From the NCBI GenBank assembly GCA_001801665.1, contig MGYH01000010.1, forward strand, positions 1 to 14,355: a stretch of DNA of 14,355 nucleotides, in the 5' to 3' direction. The notes under the pieces were generated by a model. That model saw only the letters and a program-made list of their open reading frames with translations, did no database searches and was not told the DNA's origin. Of this stretch, positions 5,294 to 12,807 are shown one piece after another; position 1 is the stretch's first letter, and the number at the start of each line of letters is the position of its first letter. The position numbers and the translations under genes are program-made. This DNA comes from Gammaproteobacteria bacterium RIFCSPHIGHO2_12_FULL_45_12. GTDB taxonomy: Bacteria; Pseudomonadota; Gammaproteobacteria; DSM-16500.

Positions 5294-7105
5294 ATGCCAG
5301 ATGAAAAACGTCCAGATGGGCAGTCGAATGCAGAGAAGGAAAAGGATCCGGAGGATGAGGTGCCGGTGCGTGTATCACCTAATGAGACTGACCATACCTC
5401 AACCACACCACCTGAAGATACTAACCATGCCTCAACCACAAGTGAGTCCAAACACGGTGATGGCACTTCAGGTATACCCAGTGAAAATAATCCAGCTCAC
5501 GCAGAGGCAATGGCTCTGTTTGATTCTATCAATACACAGAGGATAGAAATTGAAACCCAAATTAAATCATTCCAGGAGCATCCTCCTGAGGAAAATGCTG
5601 AAGAATTTCTTAGTCAAATAAGCCAAATCCAGGCCGCCTTTAACGAGCAACTTACATCGCTAAACGGCATAGAAAAGCAAAACGACATTCCGCAACAAGT
5701 AATAACACTTAAAGAAATCTCAACTCAACTTAAAGAAATCTTACTTGATATCTCGGTTTACCGTAGTGCTGCCTTACTTAACCGTAACCTTGAAAAACTT
5801 CCCAATGAAGTTAGTGCTGACAATAACCAACCCGACCTTAACGAAAACGAAAAACGCATAACGTCTGAATCTGAGCTTGAGTCTGAATCTGAGCTTGAGC
5901 CTGAATCTGTGCCTGCGCCTAAATCTGAGCCTCAGTTTGTGCCTGCGCCTAAATCTGAGTCTGAGCCTGTGCCTGTGCCTGAGCCTGAGCCTATTTCGCC
6001 TGTTATTTCACCTACCTCATCTCCACCCCCTATTGAAAATGAAAAACAGAGCGAGATCAATCAGGCTATCTCAGGCAACAACACCTCAACGATTCCTGCT
6101 GAACCCCTAACCCCTGAGGCCCTCGAGAAGATTAAAAAAAACATCAATGATTACTTCAACCTCATCCCCTTGCTTGAGTTTAAATCCTTTTTTGCCCCCT
6201 ATATGGCCTCTGAAAAAAACAACCGTATGCGGTATGAGGAGCTACACAAGATATGCAACCGCGACCTGCGCGCATTATTGCCTACTGCAACGCAAGAGGA
6301 AGCGGACAAGATTAACTTTTACCTAAAAAGACTGGAAACGATTCGCTCCAATTTAGATAAAGTCAACGCTAATCTTGAGACCAATGGCACTCTTATAAAA
6401 ATTGCTCATTTTAGCGATTCATCCAAAGCGGTAGACAGTATCGGGGCGGGTCGAGCACTGCTCACACAATATCCAAATCAAAATCAAGAGGGCAGTGGTA
6501 TAATTGCCTCCGGCAACATTGAAACCCACCTCACCCCCAACAATATGCGCGTCAATACCATCACCATCCATACACAAAGCAGCGGCATCGGCAAGCTATG
6601 CCATCCCGCACGTGATTCAACCATACGCACGCTCCAATATCGTGAAGGCACTCCTCCCGACTGCCGTTACGTTTCTGAAGTGGGACCACCTAGCCCCCCA
6701 TTAGCAATAACAGACAACCGTCAAATACCCCAGACGGGTTATATCAAATGGGCTTTTTCTGAAATCAACAATTTCTTGGCATTTAGGGATACAGATAACG
6801 AAAACGATCCCATCACCATTTCTGGGAATTTTAATAAAAATCAAGTAAAAGCACTGTTAATGGTCGCCGATTATGTGGGTATTACCTATGTAAATCGCAC
6901 TAGCCACCAATACTCTTCTCATTCTATTAAAAATAGCGTTAAACCCTTTAAAGAAACCTTGGAACGTCACTATGCCGCCATCAGCTCCCTCTCAGACCCC
7001 ACCATTCCACAAAATAAAGGGGCTGTTAGCCGCGCGGTAGACGCACAGTCAAAGCAGATATTTGATCGCGAAGCCCTCCGTGTTTCCCACACCAGAAGAC
7101 CTTAA
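5294..7105 (+). CDS. Disordered, repeat-bearing protein with LPD7-like C-terminal module, effector candidate
   Basis: A 603-residue protein not recognised as a named family. Residues 1-70 are polar and disordered; about 70-165 are helical and probably coiled coil; 190-235 are a Ser/Glu/Pro repeat tract (ESELESESELEPES, then VPAPKSEP units). Residues 270-360 are helical, and 360-603 look folded. Residues about 484-536 (IKWAFSEINNFLAF, PITISGNF, VKALLMVADYVGITYVNRT) form the same alpha-beta-alpha-beta pattern seen in the genes at 174 and 1620, ending in Asn/Tyr-rich beta. There is no signal peptide or membrane segment. The ATG is preceded by a strong GGGGAGAGGG, and a perfect extended -10 lies upstream. 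The 3' end overlaps the convergent hydrolase gene by 4 bases. A secreted effector role is inferred from architecture, promoter and the divergent Wip-like gene. Confidence 0.82.
   Translation: MPDEKRPDGQSNAEKEKDPEDEVPVRVSPNETDHTSTTPPEDTNHASTTSESKHGDGTSGIPSENNPAHAEAMALFDSINTQRIEIETQIKSFQEHPPEENAEEFLSQISQIQAAFNEQLTSLNGIEKQNDIPQQVITLKEISTQLKEILLDISVYRSAALLNRNLEKLPNEVSADNNQPDLNENEKRITSESELESESELEPESVPAPKSEPQFVPAPKSESEPVPVPEPEPISPVISPTSSPPPIENEKQSEINQAISGNNTSTIPAEPLTPEALEKIKKNINDYFNLIPLLEFKSFFAPYMASEKNNRMRYEELHKICNRDLRALLPTATQEEADKINFYLKRLETIRSNLDKVNANLETNGTLIKIAHFSDSSKAVDSIGAGRALLTQYPNQNQEGSGIIASGNIETHLTPNNMRVNTITIHTQSSGIGKLCHPARDSTIRTLQYREGTPPDCRYVSEVGPPSPPLAITDNRQIPQTGYIKWAFSEINNFLAFRDTDNENDPITISGNFNKNQVKALLMVADYVGITYVNRTSHQYSSHSIKNSVKPFKETLERHYAAISSLSDPTIPQNKGAVSRAVDAQSKQIFDREALRVSHTRRP
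5864..5992 (+). repeat. In-frame degenerate hexanucleotide repeat tract
   Basis: About twenty degenerate 6-base units of the form (T/G)CTGA(A/G) or GCCTGNGCCT encode alternating Ser/Glu, then Pro/Val/Glu, pairs. Because units are multiples of 3, slippage would change length without breaking the frame. The tract makes a flexible acidic, proline-rich linker. Confidence 0.7.
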
Positions 7106-7737
7106 CGCAACGCCGCCTCAATGCGCGTACGCAGTTCCTGCAACTGCCCATGAAAAAAGTGACCCGCCTCCGGAAAACGAAGTATCAACGGTGGCGGCTT
7201 TCTGCTTTCAGCCCACATGAGCACTTGCTGTGGCGGCACAACGTCATCCCGCTCGCCTTGCACCAACACCCAGGGACAGGAAATGCGCGGCAAGTCCTGC
7301 AGGGGGAAATGCTGGATGGGCGGTGCGACCGTCACCAATCTACCAACCGCCACCTCCGTTGCCGCCTTTGCTGCAATAAAGGCACCAAACGAAAAACCCG
7401 CTAACCAGATTTCTTGATCGGCATGCGCTTGCTGCACCCAATCAATCACGGCCAACAAATCCTCTAATTCACCATAACCCTCATCAAAACGTCCTTCGCT
7501 TCTGCCCACACCGCGAAAATTAAAACGCACAGTATTTAAACCCATCCCCTGAAACGTTTTCACTAAGGTGGTTACCACCTTGTTATTCATCGAGCCGCCA
7601 TACAAGGGATGTGGATGACACACCACCCCCCAGGCACCACGCTCACTCATGGCCGGTTTGGACACGACCAGCTCCAAATCACCCGCGGGCCCTAAAATCA
7701 CGGCTGCGGTTTCGTCTTTGACGGGTACTGATATCAT
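7102..7737 (-). CDS. Alpha/beta hydrolase, COG2945-like
   Basis: A 211-residue serine hydrolase of the alpha/beta fold. The HPHP motif (41-44) forms the oxyanion region typical of this group. The nucleophile elbow GFSFG places Ser116, the acid is Asp164 or Asp165 in GERDDVVPP, and the base is His193 in AGHFF. Length and motifs agree with the small cytoplasmic hydrolases annotated as COG2945; the natural substrate is not established for the family. AGGTG lies 7 bases before the ATG. It follows the Sua5-type gene by 52 bases on the same strand and is probably cotranscribed with it. It overlaps the convergent 5294 gene by 4 bases. No missing key residue is seen. Confidence 0.88.
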   Translation of the reverse strand: MISVPVKDETAAVILGPAGDLELVVSKPAMSERGAWGVVCHPHPLYGGSMNNKVVTTLVKTFQGMGLNTVRFNFRGVGRSEGRFDEGYGELEDLLAVIDWVQQAHADQEIWLAGFSFGAFIAAKAATEVAVGRLVTVAPPIQHFPLQDLPRISCPWVLVQGERDDVVPPQQVLMWAESRKPPPLILRFPEAGHFFHGQLQELRTRIEAALR

Positions 7738-7789
7738 GCTGACACCTGCTGCATTGGTTGATCCCTCGACTGAATGCCCCTGTTATGCG

Positions 7790-8788
7790 TCATCCTGTTG
7801 AACCGGACGCTTTGCTTAATCTATCACGTATGGCTTCCCAAGCCGCGGTCTCAGGCACGGCCTCAATGATAATTTGCTTCAAATGTTGCTGATCCAGTCT
7901 ACGCAAGGTGCGATACAAATCATGCGCATAAGCGGTCGGATCAGATGCCATCACTTCTTTTAGCAATAAGTCTACGCCCCCTGCACCACGCAAGGACGGT
8001 AAATCGTTCAAGTGATGCGAATAAGTTAACAAGACCGCCGGTAAATCGTCTGATGTCAGCAGGCGCCATAAACCAGGAATGTCAGCACTGGCAATCAAAC
8101 GCGTTTTGGTCATGGGCGCGTAATGCAAAAGATGCATGCCTGGCACTTTTTGCATCGCTTGCATCCGGCCAAACGCAGTCACGCTTCTGCCAAGCACGGT
8201 GGCGATGGCCTGCGCGCTAATCATGCCCGGACGCAAAATTGTCGGCTCATCCCGACTCATGTCAATAATGGTGGACTCAAGACCCACCTCACACGCACCC
8301 CCCTCTAAAATCATCTCGACGCTCGCACCCAGTTCCTCATAAACCGCCTGTGCCGTGGTCGGGCTTAGGTGCGTGAACTGGTTGGCAGACGGCGCAGCCA
8401 CCCCGCCACCAAACGTTTGCAACAAAGCCTGTGCAATGGGATGTTTTGGCATGCGTAAACCCACGGTTGCCTGACCCCCCGTGACCGCATCCAGTACCCA
8501 TGGCTGTTTTTCCAAAATAAGGGTGAGCGGTCCTGGCCAAAAAGCTTGCGCGAGCAACAAGGCATCCGGTGAAACATAACTGGCCCAATCGGCCAACTGG
8601 GACAGGCTGGCCAAATGCACAATCAGGGGATGATCCCAAGGACGGTGTTTCGCCGCAAAAATTTTCCGCACCGCGTTTTCATTCATGGCATTGGCACCCA
8701 AGCCATAGACCGTCTCGGTTGGGAAAGCCACCAATCCCCCTTCACGGAGGATTGCGGCTGCTTGTATGATCTCCGCTTGACTGCTCAT
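7790..8788 (-). CDS. Threonylcarbamoyl-AMP synthase, Sua5 type
   Basis: This enzyme makes threonylcarbamoyl-AMP from threonine, bicarbonate and ATP for the t6A37 modification of ANN-decoding tRNAs. With 332 residues it has both the YrdC domain and the C-terminal Sua5 domain, longer than the YrdC-only TsaC. Visible motifs are PTETVYGLG (23-31), KHRP (47-50), the SAN loop (134-136) followed by LSPT, and the linker HYAP (222-225) that covers the active site in Sua5. The ATG at 8788 is chosen because family members begin shortly before GGLVAFPTET. The ATG at 8827 would add 13 residues and sits only about 6 bases from the predicted transcript start. It heads a probable two-gene unit with the hydrolase and is divergent from scpA. 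Confidence 0.92.
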   Translation of the reverse strand: MSSQAEIIQAAAILREGGLVAFPTETVYGLGANAMNENAVRKIFAAKHRPWDHPLIVHLASLSQLADWASYVSPDALLLAQAFWPGPLTLILEKQPWVLDAVTGGQATVGLRMPKHPIAQALLQTFGGGVAAPSANQFTHLSPTTAQAVYEELGASVEMILEGGACEVGLESTIIDMSRDEPTILRPGMISAQAIATVLGRSVTAFGRMQAMQKVPGMHLLHYAPMTKTRLIASADIPGLWRLLTSDDLPAVLLTYSHHLNDLPSLRGAGGVDLLLKEVMASDPTAYAHDLYRTLRRLDQQHLKQIIIEAVPETAAWEAIRDRLSKASGSTG

Positions 8789-8826
8789 TAAATGACTAAT
8801 TCCACCTTGACTTACATGACAACGCA

Positions 8827-8855
8827 TTGACTTTTCGGTAATATAGCATTTTTAT
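8827..8855 (+). promoter_or_regulatory. Promoter of scpA
   Basis: TTGACT (8827-8832) and TTTTAT (8850-8855) are separated by 17 bp. The transcript would start about 8862, giving a very short leader without a clear ribosome binding site. Confidence 0.4.
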
Positions 8856-8870
8856 CGCAGACGATTGCAA
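8840..8870 (-). promoter_or_regulatory. Promoter of the Sua5-type gene
   Basis: Minus-strand TATATT at 8845-8840 with TTGCAA 19 bp upstream. It overlaps the scpA promoter in the opposite direction, so the two genes share a divergent control region. Confidence 0.35.
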
Positions 8871-8876
8871 ACACCT

Positions 8877-9755
8877 ATGACAGAATCTGAATTAGCCGCC
8901 TGCTTACCCACCCCAGAAATTGCCGATACGACTAATCTGATCCCCTTTGCCACCATCAAAGGGCAAGCGGTCATTGATTTGCCCAAGGATTTATATATTC
9001 CACCTGACGCCATGAAAGTCTTTCTGTCTGCCTTTGAAGGGCCGCTTGATTTTTTACTCTACCTCATTCGCAAACAAAATATCGATATTCTGGATATTCC
9101 CATTGCCGCCGTGACACGGCAATACATGGAATACATCAATTTGATGCAGGAATTGTCTCTGGAGCTTGCAGCAGAATATCTCGTCATGGCCGCGATTTTG
9201 GCCGAAATCAAATCACGCATGCTCTTGCCGCATTCAGTCGATGAAGAAAACCCGGAAGCGGATCCTCGGGCTGAGCTAGTCAGACGGTTACAGGAATATG
9301 AGCGATATAAACAGGCAGCAGAGAATATCGATCAATTAAATCGCGTCGAAAGAGACATCTTTATTGTCGAAGCCGATACCAGCCAAATTGCCGTGAATAA
9401 ACCACTGCCAGCCGTACAACTGAAAGAACTCATGCAGTCACTTCTAAATGTGATACAACGGGCAGAACACCATACCACGCACCATATTCAGCTGGATGCC
9501 TTATCGGTGAGAGAAAAAATGACGCACATTTTAAACCAGATTCAGGCAGAGGCGCATTTACCCTTTGTGCGGCTTTTTAACTTGCACGAGGGGCGTCATG
9601 GGGTGGTGGTGACCTTTTTGGCCATGCTTGAATTATTGAAACAAGGGCTGATAGAATTTGTACAATCGGCGGCATTTGCACCCATTTATCTCAACGCCAA
9701 ACAAGGGCTCGTCATGCCAGCCGATGAGACCCTCTTTGACGGGGTGGCAGACTGA
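8877..9755 (+). CDS. scpA: Segregation and condensation protein A
   Basis: The kleisin ScpA bridges the two heads of SMC in the SMC-ScpA-ScpB complex that compacts and segregates the chromosome. The N-terminal SMC-binding region shows the hallmark FEGPLDFLLYLI (53-64) followed by RKQNIDILDIPIAAVTRQYM. The middle is acidic and helical, and the C-terminal winged-helix region includes the run LPFVRLFNLHEGRHGVVVTFLAMLEL. At 292 residues it fits the family. ATG at 8877 is preferred; an in-frame TTG at 8865 would add 4 residues, and neither has a good ribosome binding site. The usual partner scpB is not immediately downstream; a small unrelated gene follows after 146 bases. Gammaproteobacteria with ScpAB instead of MukBEF include Legionellales. 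Confidence 0.95.
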   Translation: MTESELAACLPTPEIADTTNLIPFATIKGQAVIDLPKDLYIPPDAMKVFLSAFEGPLDFLLYLIRKQNIDILDIPIAAVTRQYMEYINLMQELSLELAAEYLVMAAILAEIKSRMLLPHSVDEENPEADPRAELVRRLQEYERYKQAAENIDQLNRVERDIFIVEADTSQIAVNKPLPAVQLKELMQSLLNVIQRAEHHTTHHIQLDALSVREKMTHILNQIQAEAHLPFVRLFNLHEGRHGVVVTFLAMLELLKQGLIEFVQSAAFAPIYLNAKQGLVMPADETLFDGVAD

Positions 9756-9808
9756 TTTGGCAAGGAAAAAGACGTTCAGACTGCTTTAAGATTTTCAAAG
9801 GATGGCGG

Positions 9809-9817
9809 TGATATAAT
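9809..9817 (+). promoter_or_regulatory. Extended -10 promoter of the 9902 gene
   Basis: TGATATAAT is a perfect extended -10. TTTAAG begins 27 bases before its hexamer, the same distance as ATTAAG before the -10 of the 5294 gene. The leader can form a weak GGGGT/ACCCC stem (9826-9830 with 9852-9856). Confidence 0.6.
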
Positions 9818-9901
9818 TCAGGTATGGGGTCTTGTTCTTGCTGAGCGGGCAACCCCGACAATTAACACCCTACATAAAGACGGGGGCTTTCAAGCGCGAC
9901 A

Positions 9902-10504
9902 ATGAGTAATCAACCTGCAACCCAAAACGCTAACAATAATAACGGAGAGCAAGCTGTCTTCGGTACTTACGCGCGGTTGATGATGCTGATGAATGTAGAG
10001 CGATACAATCAAGACACTTCCATTAAAGCGGCCATATTAGAATCAAGACTAACTCGCAGTCAAAATGCGCTGAATGAATCCGAAAAATTGCTGAAGCAAC
10101 TGAAACACACTCAGGCAATCATACGCGATAATTTGACTAGCATTGTCAGCGTCAGGCCCAGAACCAACACCACCCCACTCCCCCCCAATTTACCCATCTG
10201 GGAAAAGCGGCACAGCACGTTTGACGGGGAAATGGGTCCCCTTGAAACGAAACATCAGGAACAGGTGACACTATTTCAAAACTTAATGAAGAAACATAAA
10301 GAACACGACAAATCACCCAAGAGCTACGCTGAACTGATCACACACTTTACGGGGCTGGAAAACAACCTGATTAAACTAAGAAAACATTTAAGGACATTAC
10401 TGAGTCAGGTTACCCAGCTAAACAACGAAGTGGCCAGCCACACGGGCTCAAGCGCACCTGCACTGACGCAAGCAAGCACCCTCACCGGCCCAAACCAGGG
10501 TTAA
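9902..10504 (+). CDS. Hypothetical coiled-coil protein
   Basis: A 200-residue protein that I do not recognise. Residues 1-18 are Asn/Gln-rich and disordered. About 40-80 and 112-178 are amphipathic, Leu/Lys/Gln-rich helices likely to form coiled coil, separated by a Pro/Thr-rich linker (86-100). The C-terminal 20 residues are small and polar (Ser, Thr, Ala, Gly, Pro), a composition seen in some type IV secretion signals but not diagnostic. There is no signal peptide or membrane segment. The ATG lacks a clear ribosome binding site (only a G run 16 bases upstream), yet a perfect extended -10 lies about 85 bases upstream. It occupies the place where scpB would be expected and converges on murJ with 19 bases between. 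It may be a lineage-specific effector; nothing proves it. Confidence 0.72.
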   Translation: MSNQPATQNANNNNGEQAVFGTYARLMMLMNVERYNQDTSIKAAILESRLTRSQNALNESEKLLKQLKHTQAIIRDNLTSIVSVRPRTNTTPLPPNLPIWEKRHSTFDGEMGPLETKHQEQVTLFQNLMKKHKEHDKSPKSYAELITHFTGLENNLIKLRKHLRTLLSQVTQLNNEVASHTGSSAPALTQASTLTGPNQG

Positions 10505-10523
10505 ATGACACGCCTAGCCGCAC

Positions 10524-12086
10524 TCAGGAAGTTGAGGCCAGCTCTTCCTGTGGCGGCATCAGCAAATGGCGTAATTTGATGCCCGTGACCCATAAGGCCG
10601 CAAAATACACCAGCATGGCTGAAACGAGCAAAAAGGCCAAATGTGTGATACGCCAGACGGCAGGATGCACCAACCAGGTGCTCAAGTCCCCTGCTCCCAC
10701 CCATAACCAGATAGCTAACACACCGTTGGACGCGGCCAGACGCAAGGCAAATAATCGAAACCCTGCTCGTGGACAATACAGGCCGCGTTTCTGCAAAAAA
10801 TAAAACAGGCAGCCGGAATTGATTAATGCGGCTAACGAGGTGGCAAGCGCAATGCCCGCGTGCGCTAATGGCAGAATCAGCAAACCGTTTAAACCAATAT
10901 TGGCGACCATGGCGACCACTCCAATTTTGACGGGTGTGCGTAAATCCTGCTTAGCGTAAAACCCGGATGCCAGGACTTTCACTAACATGAAAGGCGCAAT
11001 GCCAAGGGCGAAGGCGGTCAAACTCTTGCTGGCCATGATGACGGCAAACGCATTAAATTTGCCATATTGGAACAAGGTACTCAACAAGGGGCCGGCCATC
11101 ACCGCTAACACCACGGCAGCGGGAATGCCAACCAACAGCACAGCACGCACCGCCCAGTCAATGGTGAGTGAGAACTGTGCCTCCCTCTGTGTTGTATGAT
11201 GGCGTGATAAATGAGGCAAAATCACAGTTGAAATGGCGACACCAAACACACCCAGCGGAAATTCCATCAAGCGGTCTGAATAATAAAGCCAAGACACACT
11301 ACCCACCATCAACAAAGATGCAAACACGCTGTCCACCAATAAATTAATCTGCCCCACGGATACGCCAAATAAAGCAGGCACCATCAACTTAAGCACACGT
11401 CGAACGCCTCTGTCTTTAAAGTTGAACGTGGGATGCGGCAATAAACGCAAGTTTTTCAAAAAGGGCCACTGGAAAAGAAGCTGCAAGATGCCTGCCACAA
11501 ACACCCCCCAAGCAAGGGCCACAATGGGCGTGGCAAGCCCGGGTGAAAACCAGATTGCCGCCGTGATCATGCAAATGTTTAACAAGACAGGCGTGAAGGC
11601 GGCCACCCAAAAACGGCTGTAGGTATTTAGAATGGCACCCGAAAAGGCGGTTAAGGATATCAGTGTCAAATAAGGGAAAGTAATGCGCAACAGGGTAACA
11701 GCCAGGTCATATCGGGGGTTCCCGGGCGTGAAGCCTGGCGCAAAAAGTCTGACAATCCAGGGGGCCCCTAGCATGCCCAACACGGTCACCATCAACAGCG
11801 TCACGCCCAGCACACCCGACATGGCGTTGATGAATTTTTGCACTTCCTCTTTGGATTTTAGTTTTTGATATTCCGACAGGACAGGGACAAATGCCTGCGA
11901 GAAAGAACCTTCCGCAAAAAGACGGCGCATGAAGTTGGGAATGCGGAAGGCCACGGCAAACGCGTCAAATTGGGCGGCGGCACCAAACATGTGGGCGCTG
12001 ACCATATCTCGTACAAAACCGAAAATACGCGAGATCATGGTCATGCTGACCACAACGGATGTCGATTTGACCAGGCTTTTACTCAT
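10524..12086 (-). CDS. murJ: Lipid II flippase MurJ
   Basis: MurJ moves the peptidoglycan precursor lipid II across the inner membrane. The 520-residue protein is almost entirely hydrophobic helices, consistent with the 14 membrane segments of the family (E. coli 511 residues). The N-terminal signature is complete: Arg20, Arg26, Asp41 and Arg54/Arg55 correspond to the essential E. coli residues Arg18, Arg24, Asp39 and Arg52/Arg53, within GFVRDMVSAHMFGA and FMRRLFAEGSFSQAFVPVL. The C terminus is a short polar tail. The start ATG has no strong ribosome binding site. It is divergent from rpsT, an arrangement also remembered from related Legionellales, and converges on the small coiled-coil gene. 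No frameshift or missing segment is visible. Confidence 0.96.
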   Translation of the reverse strand: MSKSLVKSTSVVVSMTMISRIFGFVRDMVSAHMFGAAAQFDAFAVAFRIPNFMRRLFAEGSFSQAFVPVLSEYQKLKSKEEVQKFINAMSGVLGVTLLMVTVLGMLGAPWIVRLFAPGFTPGNPRYDLAVTLLRITFPYLTLISLTAFSGAILNTYSRFWVAAFTPVLLNICMITAAIWFSPGLATPIVALAWGVFVAGILQLLFQWPFLKNLRLLPHPTFNFKDRGVRRVLKLMVPALFGVSVGQINLLVDSVFASLLMVGSVSWLYYSDRLMEFPLGVFGVAISTVILPHLSRHHTTQREAQFSLTIDWAVRAVLLVGIPAAVVLAVMAGPLLSTLFQYGKFNAFAVIMASKSLTAFALGIAPFMLVKVLASGFYAKQDLRTPVKIGVVAMVANIGLNGLLILPLAHAGIALATSLAALINSGCLFYFLQKRGLYCPRAGFRLFALRLAASNGVLAIWLWVGAGDLSTWLVHPAVWRITHLAFLLVSAMLVYFAALWVTGIKLRHLLMPPQEELASTS

Positions 12087-12132
12087 AAGGATAGACTCTG
12101 GCGCAGGCGTAGCCTCTAAAGTCAGTCATTCT

Positions 12133-12138
12133 ACTATA
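12133..12138 (-). promoter_or_regulatory. Possible -10 of murJ
   Basis: Minus-strand TATAGT lies about 47 bases before the murJ ATG in the divergent region shared with rpsT. No convincing -35 is present. Confidence 0.3.
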
Positions 12139-12166
12139 GGAATGTGCAGGTACCAACCATTACAAA

Positions 12167-12195
12167 TTGACATGGCACAGAAAAGCGGGCATATT
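12167..12195 (+). promoter_or_regulatory. Promoter of rpsT
   Basis: A perfect -35 TTGACA (12167-12172) has CATATT 17 bp downstream (12190-12195; alternatively TATTAG at 12192). The start near 12202 gives a leader of about 40 bases ending in GGAG seven bases before the UUG. Confidence 0.55.
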
Positions 12196-12241
12196 AGCGA
12201 ACTTTCACAAAACCCATAAGCTATCATTTTGGAGATTACCC

Positions 12242-12517
12242 TTGGCTAATACAAAGCAGGCAAAAAAACGCGTTCGCCAGGCTGAGAAACACCGCCGAAA
12301 CAACGCCAGCATGCGCTCCATGCTGCGAACCTACCTCAAAAAAGTCACCGCAGCGATTGCCGGTGGTGTTGAAGCAAGTGCTGTTGACTCGCTGAAAGAA
12401 GCCACACCCATTATTGACCGCATGGTGAACAAAGGCATTATTCATAAAAATAAAGCCGCTCGACACAAGAGCCGCCTGACCGCTCACATTCGAAAAATGA
12501 GCGAAAAAGCAGCTTAA
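12242..12517 (+). CDS. rpsT: 30S ribosomal protein S20
   Basis: S20 binds 16S rRNA early in 30S assembly. The 91-residue basic helical protein reads [20 protein letters not shown] after the initiator, then MLRTYLKKV and [16 protein letters not shown], all characteristic of S20. The start is TTG at 12242, preceded by GGAG seven bases upstream. The frame stays open further upstream, but the extra residues are not S20-like and would overlap the promoter. E. coli rpsT also uses UUG and is repressed translationally by excess S20 (known), so autoregulation is plausible here. It is transcribed away from murJ and toward the cysteine-rich gene, from which it is separated by 349 bases of repeats. Confidence 0.97.
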   Translation: MANTKQAKKRVRQAEKHRRNNASMRSMLRTYLKKVTAAIAGGVEASAVDSLKEATPIIDRMVNKGIIHKNKAARHKSRLTAHIRKMSEKAA

Positions 12518-12520
12518 ATG

Positions 12521-12544
12521 ATGAATTAAATCCGATCAATTCAT
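12521..12544 (+). terminator. Weak hairpin after rpsT
   Basis: ATGAATT (12521-12527) pairs with AATTCAT (12538-12544) four bases past the rpsT stop. The stem is A/T-rich and no U tract follows, so termination by this structure alone is doubtful. Confidence 0.25.
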
Positions 12545-12557
12545 GCCCCAGGTGTCC

Positions 12558-12599
12558 GTCGTCGCGAGGCTGCGAAGCGCTTAGCTGTGGCGATCCAGT
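12558..12599. repeat. Interspersed repeat related to MITE arms
   Basis: The stretch GCGAGGCTGCGAAGCGC then TTAGCTGTGGCGATCCAG has the signature of a widespread intergenic repeat (CGTCATTGCGAGG...GGCAATCCAG type, recollection). The MITE at 4991-5148 carries two inverted, diverged arms of the same pattern (GAGGCCGC...GAAGCAGTCCAGAA). Confidence 0.55.
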
Positions 12600-12608
12600 C
12601 TTGTTGAC

Positions 12609-12728
12609 TTAGCTTGGTATTGGGGCGAAACCTCGAACGACTTGCTGAATTGATTCGAAAACATGCCAACCCTGTTTACGTGCGGTTGAAATGAATCTGC
12701 GGATGCGTGTTAAACGGCGTTGTTGCAT
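12609..12728 (-). pseudogene. Probable IS66-type transposase C-terminal remnant
   Basis: A 39-codon minus-strand frame ends at TAA (12609-12611) and reads RIRRFISTARKQGWHVFESI near its middle. This resembles the C-terminal tail of IS66-family transposases (a 'RIRxxISTxRKQG' pattern followed by a short helix and GxxP, from memory). The catalytic parts are absent, and its apparent ATG falls inside the adjacent 47-bp repeat, so it is a fragment and not a working gene. The identification rests on a short motif only. Confidence 0.4.
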
Positions 12729-12807
12729 AAATTAAATGTTACACATTTTGATGTCAATGTACGGCGTTGTTGCATAAATTAAATGTTACACATTTTGATG
12801 TCAATGT
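12714..12807 (+). repeat. Perfect tandem duplication of a 47-bp unit with IS903-like end
   Basis: Positions 12714-12760 and 12761-12807 are identical. Each unit starts, after one base, with GGCGTTGTTGCATAAATT, close to the IS903 terminal repeat and to the right end of the MITE at 4991-5148. No inverted partner is visible nearby, so these look like two stacked transposon ends. The second unit overlaps the palindrome that follows by a few bases. Confidence 0.8.

Noticed and set aside
5877..6110. Leu/Ser repeat protein in another frame of the hexanucleotide tract
   Set aside because: It is a shadow of the repeat in the real 5294-7105 gene; its low-complexity sequence arises from reading the same repeats out of frame.
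8337..8639. Minus-strand frames inside the Sua5-type gene
   Set aside because: They lie wholly within a complete conserved gene in another frame and show no independent motif.
12167..12241. N-terminal extension of S20 from an ATG at 12167
   Set aside because: The extra 25 residues are not S20-like and overlap the -35 and -10 of the promoter; TTG at 12242 has the ribosome binding site.
12714..12807. Direct repeats as a CRISPR array
   Set aside because: The two units abut with no spacer, and no cas gene is near.
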